A DNA stretch of 64,000 nucleotides from Rosettibacter sp037481715 (GCA_037481715.1 JBBFLD010000007.1:135759-199758), one strand, 5' to 3'; shown: positions 55,392 through 63,528, numbered from the stretch's first letter. A program made the numbers and translations. Notes: generated by a model not told the origin, from the letters alone.

Positions 55392-58300
55392 ATGACAAGG
55401 GAACAGGCAATCTCTTTAATTAAAACCACTTTTGAAGACCGATTTAATGAAGAGAAATTTAGAAAATTCATACTCGAGATTTTCAAGGATAATTATGAAA
55501 AAATTGATAAAGAGTTTTATGGAAATTATATCCCCGAAGCTTATCGTGAGTTTGTTCAATCTTACAAGAGACTTTTGAAATATGAATTTAATAAAGAGCG
55601 AATTGATGTTCTTCTTGTTGAGCTTAAAAGAGGAATTTCAGTTGAGAGGGCGAGAAGCAAGCAAAGAAATTTTGTTCGAGATTATTTAATGGGGAAATTT
55701 GGTTCCGATAGCTTGAAGGATGCAGCACTTGTAGCTTTTTATACAGATGATTATGAAGACTGGAGATTTTCGTTTGTAAAAGTTGAATGGAAATTTGACG
55801 AACAAAAAAATAAAATACGAGACGAGGCAACTCCTGCAAAAAGATATTCATTTTTAGTTGGGGAAAATGAAAAGTCTCATACCGCGCAAAAACAACTTCT
55901 TCCACTCCTTGAAAGTCCTGAAGAAATAACAGTCAAAAAATTAGAAGAAGCTTTCGAAATTGAAACCGTTACAAAAGAATTCTTTGAATATTACAGAGAG
56001 TTATTTATTGGGATAAAATTAGAGCTCGATGAAATTATTAAAAGAGATGAAAGAATTCGTAATGAATTTATTTCAAAAAATATCGATACGGTTAACTTTG
56101 CAAAAAAACTGCTCGGACAAATTGTATTTCTCTATTTCTTACAGAAAAAAGGTTGGTTTGGAATAGGCAGAGATGCTCGTTGGGGCGATGGTCCAAAAAA
56201 CTTTTTGAGAAGATTATTCAATAAAGAATATTCTGATTACCAAAATTTCTTTAATGATATTCTTGAACCGTTATTTTATGAAGCTTTAAGAGTTGACAGG
56301 AGTTATAATGATCATTACTACGATAAATTCCATTGCAGAATTCCATTCTTAAATGGTGGACTTTTTGATCCAATCAATAATTACGATTGGGTTCATACAG
56401 ATATTCTGTTACCAAATGAATTATTCTCGAACTCCAGCAGAACTAGAGAAGGAGACATAGGTAATGGAGTTTTAGATATCTTCGATAGGTACAACTTCAC
56501 CATAAATGAAGAAGAGCCACTTGAAAAAGAAGTAGCTTTGGATCCAGAGTTACTCGGAAAGATTTATGAAAAACTGAATGCAATTCGTTCAGATAATTTT
56601 GACGAATATGTGAAGGTCTTAAAGTCAGGCAAGAAGGGGGATGAATCAAAATTTAATAAAGAGTATGGAGTTTATTACACGCCGAGAGAAATTGTTCATT
56701 ATATGTGTCAAGAGAGTTTGATAAATTATCTTTGTAGCACAGACATTCTTGTCTGTGACGTTCTTGTCTGTGACGTTCTTGTCTGTGAAAATCCAGATAA
56801 CTCAGGTGTCAATGTCTGTAAAAAAGAAGATATCGAAAAATTCGTAAAGTATGCCGATTTATTTTTAGAGAATGAGAGAACCGCCATTAAAAAGAAAGAA
56901 AAAATTGAAAAAGGAGAAATTAAGTCGACAAAATATGAGCATAGAATTCCTGAAAGTATAATTCAAAATGCAGAAACTATTGATAAACTTCTTTCTAATG
57001 TAAAAATTTGTGACCCGGCAGTTGGTTCAGGTGCTTTCCCAATTGGTATGATGCATGAGATAGTGAAATTAAGGCAATTACTTTCTTTGTACAAAAGTAA
57101 CGCAGGCATTTCTGACAGTGAATGTAACGTAGGCATTCTTGCCTGCGAATGTACAGACAAGAATGTATGTAATCCAGTAGACACAGACAAGAATGTCTGT
57201 GATACATTAAATTTAGACATTTCTTCAGGAGACCTTCACATTACTCGCCGAAATCTTCCACACTGGACAAAACCAGGTTCAATTTACTGGGTTACTTTTC
57301 GCCTTGTAGATTCATTACCAAAAGAAAAAATAAATCAGTGGAAGGAAGAATATGAAATATGGTTGAAAAATAATCATAAACCATGGAATAGTAAGCAATG
57401 GAGTGAGTATAATGAAAAATTTGGAGAACGTTTTGAAAAATGGTTAGATAGTGGTTATGGGTCTTGCATTTTAGCAAGACCAGAAATCCGTGAAAAATTG
57501 AAGGAATGTCTTTTTAGATTTGATAAAGAAAGATTTTTATTGCATGCTGTTGTCATAATGCCAAATCATGTTCATTTATTGATAGAACCATTTTCAGGAT
57601 ATTCTCTGTCTGAAATATTGAAAGGCATAAAAGGAACGAGTGCAAATTATATTAATAAGCTTTTAAATACTACTGGAAAGACAGTCTGGATGGAAGAATC
57701 CTATGACCATATTGTTAGAAATGAAAAAGAATATCTCAATTTTCTGAGGTATATTATAGAAAATCCAACAAAAGCTAATTTAACAGCTGATAGATATTAT
57801 ATTTATATTTTGGAGACAATGCCAAATGTAACACAGACATTCATGTCTGTGGAAGGACAGACAAGAATGTCTCTGCAACCCGATGTAACACAGTCATTTT
57901 TGCCTGTGGATGGACAGACAAGAATGTCTCTGCAACCCGATGTAACACAGTCATTCCTGCCTGTGGATGGACAGACAAAAATGTCTCTGCAACCCGATGT
58001 AACACAGTCATTTTTGCCTGTGGATGGACAGACAAGAATGTCTGTCCTACCCTACGAACTAAAACGTCATTGTATAGAAAATTCTCTTTACGGAGTTGAT
58101 ATAGACCCTGGCGCTGTTGAGATTTGCAAACTTCGTTTCTGGCTTTCTTTGATTGTTGATGAAGAAGAATTTCAGAATATTAAGCCTTTGCCAAATTTGG
58201 ATTATAAAGTAGTTCAAGGCGATTCTCTATTAGAAGTTGAGAAGGATTTATTTAACAACGAGGCATTTTATAATCTTGAATTGCTTAAGCATCACTATTT

Positions 58301-59768
58301 CAAAGAAACAAACCCATTACAAAAACAAAAAATTAAAAAGCAAATTGATAACCTGATTTTAAAAATCAGTAAAGGACATACACAATTTGATTTTGAAGTT
58401 TATTTCTCTGAAGTCTTTCATCAGAAAGGTGGCTTTGATATTGTAATTGCAAATCCGCCGTATGTTCAACTCCAAAAAAATCATGGGCAGCTCGCTGAAC
58501 GATACAAAACAAGAGGTTATAAAACCTTTGATCGAATGGGTGATATATATTGTCTCTTTTATGAAAAAGGAATTAATATTCTTAGAAAAAATGGAATTCT
58601 CTGTTTCATTTCTTCTAACAAATGGATGCGTGCAGGATATGGTGAGAAGTTACGCGGTTTATTAACAGAATATAATCCATTAATACTTGTGGATTTAGGT
58701 CCAGGAATTTTTGAAAGCGCAACAGTTGATACAAATATTTTGCTTGTACAGAAAAAAAGAACTGATAGATTTCAACTAAAAGGTGTAACGCTTACAAAAG
58801 ATAATCCAGAAAAAATTGATATTGCAGAGCAACTATCATCTCGAGGAACAATTATTACTAAACTAACAAAAGATGCTTGGTTCATAGGTAGCAGTGCCGA
58901 GCAGCAACTTAAAGAAAAAATTGAACGCATAGGTAAACCACTGAAAGATTGGGATATAAAAATATATCGTGGAATAGTAACCGGATTAAACGAAGCCTTC
59001 ATCATTACCACCGAAAAGCGTAACGAGATACTGACAAATTGCAAAGATGAAGATGAACGACTGCGTACCGAAGCGATTATCAAACCTATCTTGCGTGGTA
59101 GAGACATCAAGCGGTATTATTACGAGTGGGCTGGGCTGTGGGTGATTGGCACATTTCCGGCACTGCATTTAAATATTGAAGAGTATCCAGCACTTAAAAA
59201 GTACTTTTTTAACAATTTTGATATAAGACAATTAGAACAATCTGGCAAAAAATACCCAAAACTTGGTTTTGATGCACGCAAAAAAACTGGAAACAAATGG
59301 TTCGAAACACAAGACCAAATTGCCTACTACCCCGAGTTTGAGAAGGAGAAGGTGGTGTATGGTCAATTTCAAGATTCTGCGGAGTATTGTTATTGTGAAG
59401 CTGGTATTTATCTATCTAGTAATGAATATTTGATTGGAGGTAACTACAATAGAAAATATTTTTTAGGTCTTCTAAATTCAAAATTAATTGAATGGTATTT
59501 AAAGTCGATAACAGGAGTATTGGGTACTGGGATGAAAATTGGACAAAAATCAAATTTTGAAAAAATCCCTCTTCCCCCCATCACTTCAGCCAACCTGCCA
59601 ATTGTCAAGCAAATCGAGGCGCTTGTGGATAAAATCCTTGCAGTAAAGAAAGAGAACCCGCAGGCAGATACGAGCCAGTGGGAGGGAGAGATAGATAGGT
59701 TGGTTTATCAATTGTATGATTTAACGGAAGAGGAAATAAAGATAATTGAAGGCGCCGGATATGGATAA
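55392..59768 (+). CDS. Type IIG-like restriction-methyltransferase with in-frame RAYT transposase insertion
   Basis: One open frame of 1458 residues. The N-terminus has a PD-(D/E)xK-like site (IDVLLVELKRG: Asp72, Glu77, Lys79). After a helical region come the adenine-methyltransferase motif I DPAVGSGAF at 541-549 and motif IV NPPY at 1021-1024, then a TaqI-like target-recognition domain. Between motif I and IV, residues about 567-887 are foreign: palindromic-repeat peptides, a complete Y1/RAYT transposase domain (about 614-812), and four 19-residue repeats. The methyltransferase resumes at YELKRHCIENSLYGVDIDPG. A smaller repeat insertion lies at about 449-475. Without insertions the protein would be about 1.1 kb of codons, the usual Eco57I-like length. 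It pairs with the upstream helicase. Its end overlaps the reverse transcriptase start by 8 bp. Confidence 0.9.
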   Translation: MTREQAISLIKTTFEDRFNEEKFRKFILEIFKDNYEKIDKEFYGNYIPEAYREFVQSYKRLLKYEFNKERIDVLLVELKRGISVERARSKQRNFVRDYLMGKFGSDSLKDAALVAFYTDDYEDWRFSFVKVEWKFDEQKNKIRDEATPAKRYSFLVGENEKSHTAQKQLLPLLESPEEITVKKLEEAFEIETVTKEFFEYYRELFIGIKLELDEIIKRDERIRNEFISKNIDTVNFAKKLLGQIVFLYFLQKKGWFGIGRDARWGDGPKNFLRRLFNKEYSDYQNFFNDILEPLFYEALRVDRSYNDHYYDKFHCRIPFLNGGLFDPINNYDWVHTDILLPNELFSNSSRTREGDIGNGVLDIFDRYNFTINEEEPLEKEVALDPELLGKIYEKLNAIRSDNFDEYVKVLKSGKKGDESKFNKEYGVYYTPREIVHYMCQESLINYLCSTDILVCDVLVCDVLVCENPDNSGVNVCKKEDIEKFVKYADLFLENERTAIKKKEKIEKGEIKSTKYEHRIPESIIQNAETIDKLLSNVKICDPAVGSGAFPIGMMHEIVKLRQLLSLYKSNAGISDSECNVGILACECTDKNVCNPVDTDKNVCDTLNLDISSGDLHITRRNLPHWTKPGSIYWVTFRLVDSLPKEKINQWKEEYEIWLKNNHKPWNSKQWSEYNEKFGERFEKWLDSGYGSCILARPEIREKLKECLFRFDKERFLLHAVVIMPNHVHLLIEPFSGYSLSEILKGIKGTSANYINKLLNTTGKTVWMEESYDHIVRNEKEYLNFLRYIIENPTKANLTADRYYIYILETMPNVTQTFMSVEGQTRMSLQPDVTQSFLPVDGQTRMSLQPDVTQSFLPVDGQTKMSLQPDVTQSFLPVDGQTRMSVLPYELKRHCIENSLYGVDIDPGAVEICKLRFWLSLIVDEEEFQNIKPLPNLDYKVVQGDSLLEVEKDLFNNEAFYNLELLKHHYFKETNPLQKQKIKKQIDNLILKISKGHTQFDFEVYFSEVFHQKGGFDIVIANPPYVQLQKNHGQLAERYKTRGYKTFDRMGDIYCLFYEKGINILRKNGILCFISSNKWMRAGYGEKLRGLLTEYNPLILVDLGPGIFESATVDTNILLVQKKRTDRFQLKGVTLTKDNPEKIDIAEQLSSRGTIITKLTKDAWFIGSSAEQQLKEKIERIGKPLKDWDIKIYRGIVTGLNEAFIITTEKRNEILTNCKDEDERLRTEAIIKPILRGRDIKRYYYEWAGLWVIGTFPALHLNIEEYPALKKYFFNNFDIRQLEQSGKKYPKLGFDARKKTGNKWFETQDQIAYYPEFEKEKVVYGQFQDSAEYCYCEAGIYLSSNEYLIGGNYNRKYFLGLLNSKLIEWYLKSITGVLGTGMKIGQKSNFEKIPLPPITSANLPIVKQIEALVDKILAVKKENPQADTSQWEGEIDRLVYQLYDLTEEEIKIIEGAGYG
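56736..56830. repeat. In-frame palindromic repeats, first insertion in the methyltransferase
   Basis: ACAGAC ATTCTT GTCTGT is followed by two more GTTCTTGTCTGTGAC units and a diverged one, translated as TDILVCDVLVCDVLVCENPD. The stretch interrupts the conserved region after QESLINYL and does not shift the frame. The same ACAGAC/GTCTGT palindrome flanks the transposase 0.4-1 kb downstream. Confidence 0.8.
57093..57212. repeat. REP-like palindromes upstream of the RAYT domain
   Basis: GTAACGCAGGCATTTCTGAC, GTAGGCATTCTTGCCTGCG and ACAGACAAGAATGTCTGT are hairpin-forming units in succession. They are translated in frame as NAGISDSECNVGILACECTD and so on. Their position at one edge of the transposase fits REP sequences recognised by RAYT enzymes. 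Confidence 0.8.
57231..57827 (+). mobile_element. REP-associated tyrosine transposase (RAYT/Y1) domain inside the methyltransferase frame
   Basis: The segment encodes GDLHITRRNLPHWTKPGSIY and WVTFRLVDSLPKEKINQWKE, then VVIMPNHVHLLIEPFSGYSL with the HUH-type metal motif (His726, His728), then VWMEESYDHIVRNEKEY and FLRYIIENPTKANL with catalytic Tyr787. This is the full RAYT domain order at near-full length (about 200 residues). All key residues are present. There is no stop or frameshift at either edge, so it is fused to the methyltransferase. The host of the cut-and-paste activity would be the flanking palindromes. It could also be translated from an internal start. Confidence 0.92.
57828..58052. 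repeat. Four 57-bp tandem REP-like repeats downstream of the RAYT domain
   Basis: Units start with GTAACACAG at 57828, 57885, 57942 and 57999. Each holds ACAGACAAGAATGTCTCT-type hairpin arms and encodes 19 residues (VTQSFLPVDGQTRMSLQPD or close). Because 57 is a multiple of three, the copy number can change without breaking the frame. Confidence 0.9.
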
Positions 59769-61881
59769 GTTATATAATAAATTTTCTAAAATTGAAAATC
59801 TTAAACTAGCCTGGGCAAGAATAAAAACAAGTCAGAATATTTTTTATAAAAATTATTATAGAGAATTATTTATTGCATATGAATTAAGTCTTGATGAAAA
59901 TCTAAAAAATTTAAGACAAAGATTAATAGGCAAATCTTATAAACCTCAAGAAATATTAAGATTTTACATTCCAAAATCTACGGGATTGCACAGGTCTATT
60001 ACTTTTCTTTATTTAGATGATTTAATAGTTTATCAGGCAATGGGTAATATTATTGCTGAAAAATTTAGAAATAAAAGACAAGAAGTAGAACATATTTGTG
60101 TTTTCAGCAATATATTTAACAACAATAAAGATAAAAATATATTTTTGTTTGAAAAATGGCAGGAAGGATATAAAAAATTTATAAAGAAAATTAAAAACTA
60201 TTATAAGAAAGGTAATTTATGGGTTGCACATTTTGATTTAGCAGCATATTACGATACAATATCACATGAAGTAATATCAAAGCAAATAGCTAGAGATACT
60301 AATAATAACTTCATTTTTTTTCTAAAAGAATGTTTAAAGACATGGACTACAAATAAGGCAGAAAAAGTAAGCCATGGTATTCCCCAAGGTCCTATAACTT
60401 CATCTTTAATAGGTGAGATTTACTTATTACCCATAGATTTGGAACTAAAACAGAAAAATATAAAATATGTGAGATATGTTGATGATATTAAAATTTTTGG
60501 AAAGTCAAGAGAAGAGTGTTTGGAAGGTGTAATTTTGTTAGAAAAAGAATGTAAAGAAAGAGGTCTTATCCCTCAATCTAAAAAGTTTGGTATTATAAAG
60601 GCGGATAAAGTGGAAGATGCAATAGGAAAATTTCCTAGTATAACGCTCCAAGAAAAAAAATATTTTTTCTCAGATACCAAAGAAACAGCAAGAATCTTTA
60701 AAGAAGCATTTAATGAAGAAAAGTTCGATGCATCTAAAATAAGATATATTTTAAAAATTTCAAGAAAAAATAAAAAAATACTAAATATTGTCATTAATAA
60801 TCTTAGATCACATCCAGAATTAGTCGATGAATTTTATCAATTTTTATTGAACTATGAAGATCAAAACACTGGAGAAAAAATTTTTAAATCTATTTTAAAT
60901 AAACCTTTTGAGTATGAATACGTTGAAGGTAAATACTGGACCTTAATTAGCTATTTTAATTTTAATAAAAAAAAGAAAGATAAATTAATCAATTTAGCAA
61001 TTGAAAGGCTTAAATCTGCTAATAAAAAACCAGAAAAACCTGCATTAAGATTAGGTGTTTATAAATTTCTTTCATCAACAGGGGATGAATTTATATTAAA
61101 ATGGTTGAAAAAAGAAAAATCTGTTTTAATCCAGAGTTTTGTAATCCCTCATTTTAATCCAAGTTGCTTTAGTCAAGAACCCTTTATAAATTTTGTTAAT
61201 AATTTAATAGAACACAGTATAAGTTATGAACCTGCTTTGGTATATATAAAACAATTGATATTTAATTATAGGACAGATATTCTATCAAAGCTTAGAAAAC
61301 CAGTGAAAGATCAATCTAATGTCTTAAACAACACACTTGGTTGGAAAACAAGCATTGATACAATAGGAGAGATATTATCTCGTGTAGTTGATAAATCATT
61401 AAAAAATTTTGGTTGGAAAAATTTCTTGGGTAAAAAAGAATATACACACGCAAATTATATAATTTCATTAGCGGAAAAAAATTACCATTTAGATAAAAAT
61501 GCTTGGGTAAATTATATGGATAGTTTTAATGATATTGTTCTAAGAAAATTTATAGAGTACTTGAAAACAAAAGAACCTAAAACTAATTGGCCTAAAACTT
61601 TTGACTCAAGTAATAATATAGTTGATTTTGGAAGATTGTTGTATAAAAATAATGAATTATCTAAAAAATTTCCCAAAATAGCAGATAATTTTCGAGAATT
61701 TCATAAACGAAGATCAAAAACTCCGCTTTCGCATGCTTTAGATAAGGAAGGGAAACCTTCGATAAGAGTTACATCTAAAGAACAAAAAAAGTTAATAAAT
61801 TATATAAAAGAGGGATATATTCATTTAACACAAACAATACAAAATTTTGAAAGCAAAAGCAGAAAACGATATCGGAGGTAA
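59761..61881 (+). CDS. Defence-type reverse transcriptase with putative C-terminal HEPN motif (AbiA-like)
   Basis: I chose the ATG at 59761, which overlaps the methyltransferase stop by 8 bp; an in-frame TTG lies at 59746. The 706-residue product has fingers/palm motifs: KSTGLHRSITFLYLDDLIVY, motif A HFDLAAYYDTI (Asp159), motif B HGIPQGPITSSLIGEIYL, motif C YVRYVDDIKIFG (Asp241, Asp242) and KKFGIIKADK. Residues from about 320 are a long alpha-helical region not found in group II intron or retron enzymes. Near the end RRSKTPLSHAL has the HEPN-style R-x6-H (Arg651, His658). This layout fits AbiA/unknown-group reverse transcriptases of abortive infection. No template RNA gene was recognised beside it. 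HEPN assignment is tentative. Confidence 0.85.
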   Translation: MDKLYNKFSKIENLKLAWARIKTSQNIFYKNYYRELFIAYELSLDENLKNLRQRLIGKSYKPQEILRFYIPKSTGLHRSITFLYLDDLIVYQAMGNIIAEKFRNKRQEVEHICVFSNIFNNNKDKNIFLFEKWQEGYKKFIKKIKNYYKKGNLWVAHFDLAAYYDTISHEVISKQIARDTNNNFIFFLKECLKTWTTNKAEKVSHGIPQGPITSSLIGEIYLLPIDLELKQKNIKYVRYVDDIKIFGKSREECLEGVILLEKECKERGLIPQSKKFGIIKADKVEDAIGKFPSITLQEKKYFFSDTKETARIFKEAFNEEKFDASKIRYILKISRKNKKILNIVINNLRSHPELVDEFYQFLLNYEDQNTGEKIFKSILNKPFEYEYVEGKYWTLISYFNFNKKKKDKLINLAIERLKSANKKPEKPALRLGVYKFLSSTGDEFILKWLKKEKSVLIQSFVIPHFNPSCFSQEPFINFVNNLIEHSISYEPALVYIKQLIFNYRTDILSKLRKPVKDQSNVLNNTLGWKTSIDTIGEILSRVVDKSLKNFGWKNFLGKKEYTHANYIISLAEKNYHLDKNAWVNYMDSFNDIVLRKFIEYLKTKEPKTNWPKTFDSSNNIVDFGRLLYKNNELSKKFPKIADNFREFHKRRSKTPLSHALDKEGKPSIRVTSKEQKKLINYIKEGYIHLTQTIQNFESKSRKRYRR

Positions 61882-62028
61882 AAAACATTTTGCAATTCGA
61901 GGGAAAACATTATAATAATGAAATGTAAATAACTTTATATTCTTCTTTTTCATATTTGATGGCAAATTCCAAAAACAGATCAAACAGTGATTAACGTAGA
62001 GGTAAAGAAAGTCAATCAAAAACTTAAA
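61882..62028. other. AT-rich spacer with traces of methyltransferase 3' sequence
   Basis: No gene. From about 61960 the reading GKFQKQIKQ and further codons weakly resemble the methyltransferase tail IVKQIEALVDKILAVKK, with stops and shifts. This suggests that the decayed copy begins upstream of the clear fragment at 62029. Confidence 0.4.
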
Positions 62029-62120
62029 CGAGTGAATGGGAGAGAGAAATAGGCCAGCTGTTGTATCGGTTGTATGATTTAACGGAAGAGGAAATAAAAA
62101 AAATTGAAGGAGGGAAATAA
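62029..62120 (+). pseudogene. Duplicated 3' end of the methyltransferase gene
   Basis: The frame reads TSEWEREIGQLLYRLYDLTE, EEIKKIEGGK and stop, against TSQWEGEIDRLVYQLYDLTE, EEIKIIEGAGYG at the end of the intact gene. Twenty-nine bases are identical (59712-59740 and 62070-62098). It is a C-terminal fragment with no start, placed 3' of the reverse transcriptase gene. It precedes the next ATG by 1 bp and supplies its ribosome site (GGAGGG). Confidence 0.88.
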
Positions 62121-62121
62121 G

Positions 62122-62688
62122 ATGAAACAAAATGAAGTAAATTCAGCTTTCGAAATTTTACTTGAAGAGATAGAAGAGGTTTTTAATTACATTAACAATG
62201 ACATTGAAACAGCAATTAAAAATAAAGAATATGAAGAAGCAAGAGATTTAACACAGTGGGGCGATAAATTGAAAACATTTAGAGAAAAAGTTAAATCTCT
62301 TCAATTAGAATGGCAAAATTTGTTTAGTATAAAAATCAAACCTAAGACTGCAAAAAGAAAAATTAAATCAAAGCTTAAGAAAGGTTTAAGAACCCCCGAA
62401 AGTGAATTTAAAATTCCAATATTGAAAACTCTTGTAGACTTAGGTGGAAAAGGAAAGGTTAAAGATGTTATAAATTCTGTTTATCAAATGATGAAGAGTA
62501 AGTTAAATCATTATGATTTGCAGCCATTACCATCTAATCCAAAAGAAAAGAGATGGGAAAATACAGTTCAGTGGGCGCGAAACACGATGGTGAAAGAAGG
62601 ATTATTAGCAAAAAATTCACAACAAGGAATTTGGCAAATCACAGAAAAAGGAAGGGAATATTTGAGAAGTGAAATTAAGATTGAATAG
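62122..62688 (+). CDS. Mrr_N-like winged-helix protein
   Basis: The ATG at 62122 follows GGAGGG at a good distance (TTG at 62104 is the alternative), giving 188 residues. A helical N-terminal part (EILLEEIEEVFNYINNDIET) leads through a basic linker (KTAKRKIKSKLKKGLR) to a winged-helix domain. That domain, FKIPILKTLVDLGGKGKVKD to WARNTMVKEGLLAKNSQQGI and WQITEKGREYL, resembles the N-terminal domain of Mrr restriction enzymes. The Mrr catalytic domain is absent. It is the last gene of the defence locus and may bind DNA as a regulator or specificity factor (inference). Confidence 0.75.
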   Translation: MKQNEVNSAFEILLEEIEEVFNYINNDIETAIKNKEYEEARDLTQWGDKLKTFREKVKSLQLEWQNLFSIKIKPKTAKRKIKSKLKKGLRTPESEFKIPILKTLVDLGGKGKVKDVINSVYQMMKSKLNHYDLQPLPSNPKEKRWENTVQWARNTMVKEGLLAKNSQQGIWQITEKGREYLRSEIKIE

Positions 62689-62930
62689 TTTTATGTAATA
62701 AAACTATTAATCAATTTTTTTATTAAGATTTTTTGGAAGAATTGTAACAAGTATAAAAACTAAATCTTAAAAAGGGAAATTAATAATTAAAAAGCGCAAT
62801 TTAACCCAAACAGACATCATCCTCTTCAATCCGATTGAAAGTATTTGATTATTCCCAACAAGCTGAGTATTTCAAAACGATTTGCAAAAAAATATAGATA
62901 CTTTGCCCAAAAATGGAAGGATATTAACAA
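62689..62930. other. Gene-free spacer before the GxxExxY cassette
   Basis: AT-rich, no gene found. TTAAGATTTTTTGG near 62722 and AAATCTTAAAAAGG near 62762 could form a loose hairpin and act as a terminator for the defence operon. Confidence 0.5.
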
Positions 62931-63012
62931 ATTCGTGCATCAGTGGCTTATAAAAAAAATTGCCACGAATACACGAATGTAAAACGAATATATTAGTGCA
63001 TTAGTGGCTTAT
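62931..63012. repeat. 82-bp direct repeat, left copy, flanking the GxxExxY gene
   Basis: The segment starts ATTCGTGCATCAGTGGCTTA and ends GCATTAGTGGCTTAT. It is identical over 82 bp to 63447-63528. Inside, TTGCCACGAATACACGAAT and ATTAGTGCATTAGTGGC form inverted arms. Confidence 0.92.
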
Positions 63013-63035
63013 ATAAATAATTTAACGAGGGATAT

Positions 63036-63410
63036 ATGCCAGAACTAATTTACAAAGAAGAGTGTTATAAAATTATTGGCAAATGTTTAGAAGTACATAA
63101 TCAATTAGGAGCTGGATTTTTAGAAATTGTTTATAAAGATGCCTTAGAATATGAATTTCAAAATGCAGGTATTCCTTATGAAAGAGAAAAGGAATATGAA
63201 GTAATCTATAAGGACATAATATTACCACATAAATTCTATGCTGATTTTGTTGTATACAATAAAATTATATTAGAGGTAAAAGGTGTTTCTGGACTGACAC
63301 AAGAATTTATAGCACAGTGTATTAATTATTTAAAAGTCTCAGGTTGTAAATTAGCATTACTCGTCAATTTTGGAGAATTACGATTAAAATATAAGAGGAT
63401 TGTATTATAA
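63036..63410 (+). CDS. GxxExxY protein, PD-(D/E)xK nuclease-like
   Basis: The protein has 124 residues and GAGG a few bases before the ATG. The signature GAGFLEIVYKDALEYEF contains G-A-G-F-L-E-x-x-Y. FYADFVVYNKIILEVKG supplies the D ... ExK acidic pair of a PD-(D/E)xK nuclease fold. The family is common in environmental Bacteroidota-like genomes, and its function is not established. The gene alone occupies the segment between two perfect 82-bp direct repeats, so it behaves as a mobile or amplifiable cassette. Confidence 0.88.
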   Translation: MPELIYKEECYKIIGKCLEVHNQLGAGFLEIVYKDALEYEFQNAGIPYEREKEYEVIYKDIILPHKFYADFVVYNKIILEVKGVSGLTQEFIAQCINYLKVSGCKLALLVNFGELRLKYKRIVL

Positions 63411-63446
63411 AGTTCGCCACGAATTCACGAATTATAAAACGAATGT

Positions 63447-63528
63447 ATTCGTGCATCAGTGGCTTATAAAAAAAATTGCCACGAATACACGAATGTAAAA
63501 CGAATATATTAGTGCATTAGTGGCTTAT
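63447..63528. repeat. 82-bp direct repeat, right copy
   Basis: Identical to 62931-63012 (offset 516 bp). A further related half unit (GCCACGAATTCACGAATTAT) precedes it at about 63416, so the right side has one and a half copies. Confidence 0.92.

Noticed and set aside
57841..58035. Minus-strand ORF with repeated VAETFLSVHPQAKMTV peptide
   Set aside because: Opposite strand of the 57-bp repeats in the methyltransferase; the repeat stays open on both strands by composition.
55392..59768. Intein in the methyltransferase
   Set aside because: The insert lacks intein splice-junction residues and Hint motifs and instead has a complete RAYT domain with REP-like repeats.
59761..61881. Group II intron or retron
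   Set aside because: No intron maturase or HNH domain, no recognisable intron RNA domain V or msr/msd beside it, and a long helical C-terminus unlike both.
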